Shown here piece by piece: positions 63,083-64,000 of a stretch of 64,000 nucleotides of DNA. Position 1 is the stretch's first letter. Every line of letters begins with the position of its first letter. The position numbers were made by a program, and so were the translations under genes. The stretch comes from Leptospira bandrabouensis (GTDB lineage: Bacteria; Spirochaetota; Leptospiria; Leptospirales; Leptospiraceae). The stretch spans positions 46,759 to 110,758 of the forward strand of contig NZ_RQHT01000001.1 in NCBI RefSeq assembly GCF_004770905.1, written 5' to 3'. Under the pieces are notes generated by a model. It searched no databases. It worked only from the letters and a program-made list of their open reading frames with translations, and was not told the DNA's origin.

Positions 63083-64000
63083 TGGCATTACTTAACAACC
63101 AACCAATACAAACGGGACGAGTTACTCCAGAGCAAAGAAATTCTATTAATGATTACTTAATGAAAAAACATTCTTTGAACTTCTTACCAGCTAATGGAGA
63201 TCCTTCTTTAATTAATAAACTAAGTAGCGAAACTCCAGGGGAACAAATAGCAGTAACTCCAATAGAATCCAGATTGTCCGACATGGCAATGAATCCAAAT
63301 AGACAGGCTAGTATTACCGACTCTTTAGATTATTCCAAGACAGTTCCTAGCGTTCAATCTAAGGTCGATGTCCCTACTCCTAAACCTATTAATCCAGAAG
63401 TTAAAGCTTATGTCCAAAAAAAGATGAATCCTCAATCTGAAACATCCAAACCTTCTGAAGCGAAGAAAGAAGATGAAAACCCTTTCGATTGGTCTTATGT
63501 TGCCCAAGGTATTTCCTCGTTAGGTGATGCTATGAGGGCGGGTTCTGGAGGTGCTTCTAACCAAGGTCAAATCGCTTCTACATTCCAAGGAATGAGAGAT
63601 TCAAGAGACGCAAAAATAGAACAAGCGAAACTAAATGATCCGAATAATGAGAAAGCCGTAGAGTATAGAGATTTTATTAAGAATAACTTTAACCCTAAAC
63701 TCTTAAAGGATGTAGACCTAAACAAAATGTCACTCTCTGACATGCAGTCTATGTATGGTCAAATTAAAGACCGTGAAGGTGCGGACTTACAACGACAAAT
63801 GATGATGGCTAAAGCTGGAGCTGGGAAATCAGTTAAACCACCTACAGAGAATCAGGCGAAGGCAAAAACTTTCGGTGATAGAATGGCAATGTCCAATAAG
63901 ATTATTTCACAAATTGAAACTAAAGATGATGGTTATAATCCTGGACAAATGAGTTCATTCGGAATGACTCCAGAAAGATGGAAATCTGATGATCGAAAAT
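63082..64000 (+). CDS. Large virion protein, 3' truncated at the window edge
   Basis: The frame opens with an ATG overlapping the previous stop by one base (TAATG). It runs to the end of the window without a stop for at least 306 residues. The text is Asn/Ser/Lys-rich (MALLNNQPIQTGRVTPEQRN; WSYVAQGISSLGDAMRAGSG; QMMMAKAGAGKSVKPPTENQ), with no membrane segment. It probably continues as another ejection/internal virion protein. No family is recognised. Confidence 0.7.
   Translation, partial: MALLNNQPIQTGRVTPEQRNSINDYLMKKHSLNFLPANGDPSLINKLSSETPGEQIAVTPIESRLSDMAMNPNRQASITDSLDYSKTVPSVQSKVDVPTPKPINPEVKAYVQKKMNPQSETSKPSEAKKEDENPFDWSYVAQGISSLGDAMRAGSGGASNQGQIASTFQGMRDSRDAKIEQAKLNDPNNEKAVEYRDFIKNNFNPKLLKDVDLNKMSLSDMQSMYGQIKDREGADLQRQMMMAKAGAGKSVKPPTENQAKAKTFGDRMAMSNKIISQIETKDDGYNPGQMSSFGMTPERWKSDDRK

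Overview
The window joins two parts: about 36 kb of bacterial chromosome (1-36001) and the left part of a tailed-phage genome (about 36002-64000, running off the right edge). The host looks like a spirochaete of the genus Leptospira, probably a saprophytic species. The reasons are a FlaB-type flagellin without variable domains, lpxC and Mla envelope genes, a FecA-like TonB-dependent receptor, many putative lipoproteins, TTG/GTG starts and moderate-to-low GC. The genus is my recognition from gene content, not a database result.

Host part, left to right: the end of an AI-2E family transporter; xseA-xseB (exonuclease VII) with a Na+/solute symporter; ddl (convergent); a secreted aromatic-repeat protein coupled to mlaE-mlaF-mlaD (lipid transport ABC system); lpxC; ptsI; a POT peptide transporter with a PduO-type adenosyltransferase (minus strand); flaB; an OmpA-like lipoprotein; ybaB; a cyclic-nucleotide-gated K+ channel; a ParA-like ATPase; a YopX-like protein coupled to a TPR protein; an acyl-CoA synthetase; pepN; an RRM protein; a receiver-EAL protein; a TonB-dependent receptor; and a run of small or metabolic genes. 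The last host gene, a dihydrofolate-reductase-like gene, is frameshifted by an exact 26-bp tandem duplication.

Phage part: a left-end operon encodes an ISXO2-like DDE transposase with an unusual C-terminal extension, an HNH protein and a small unknown protein. A consensus promoter then drives two small orphan genes. After these come a SRAP (YedK/HMCES-like) protein, a winged-helix regulator with tiny overlapping genes, a divergent control region, and a 612-residue unknown protein. A 1.6-kb non-coding region rich in hairpins and terminators separates these from the rightward late operon: terminase small and large subunits, portal, scaffold, capsid, a 1050-residue fibre/spike, an adaptor-like protein, a nozzle-like protein, and large candidate ejection proteins. 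No tape-measure gene is seen, so a short-tailed (podovirus-like) particle is likely. No tyrosine or serine integrase is visible, so the transposase may mediate integration.

The most striking signal is in the non-coding region just upstream of the late operon. Two short elements there resemble the Cas12a (type V-A) CRISPR direct repeat. One matches 18 of 19 positions of the commonly recalled repeat core; the other keeps an intact UCUAC/GUAGA stem inside a larger predicted three-way junction. No cas gene or array is nearby, and a strong terminator follows. This arrangement fits an RNA-based anti-CRISPR (solitary repeat) and is the best candidate for an undescribed system here.
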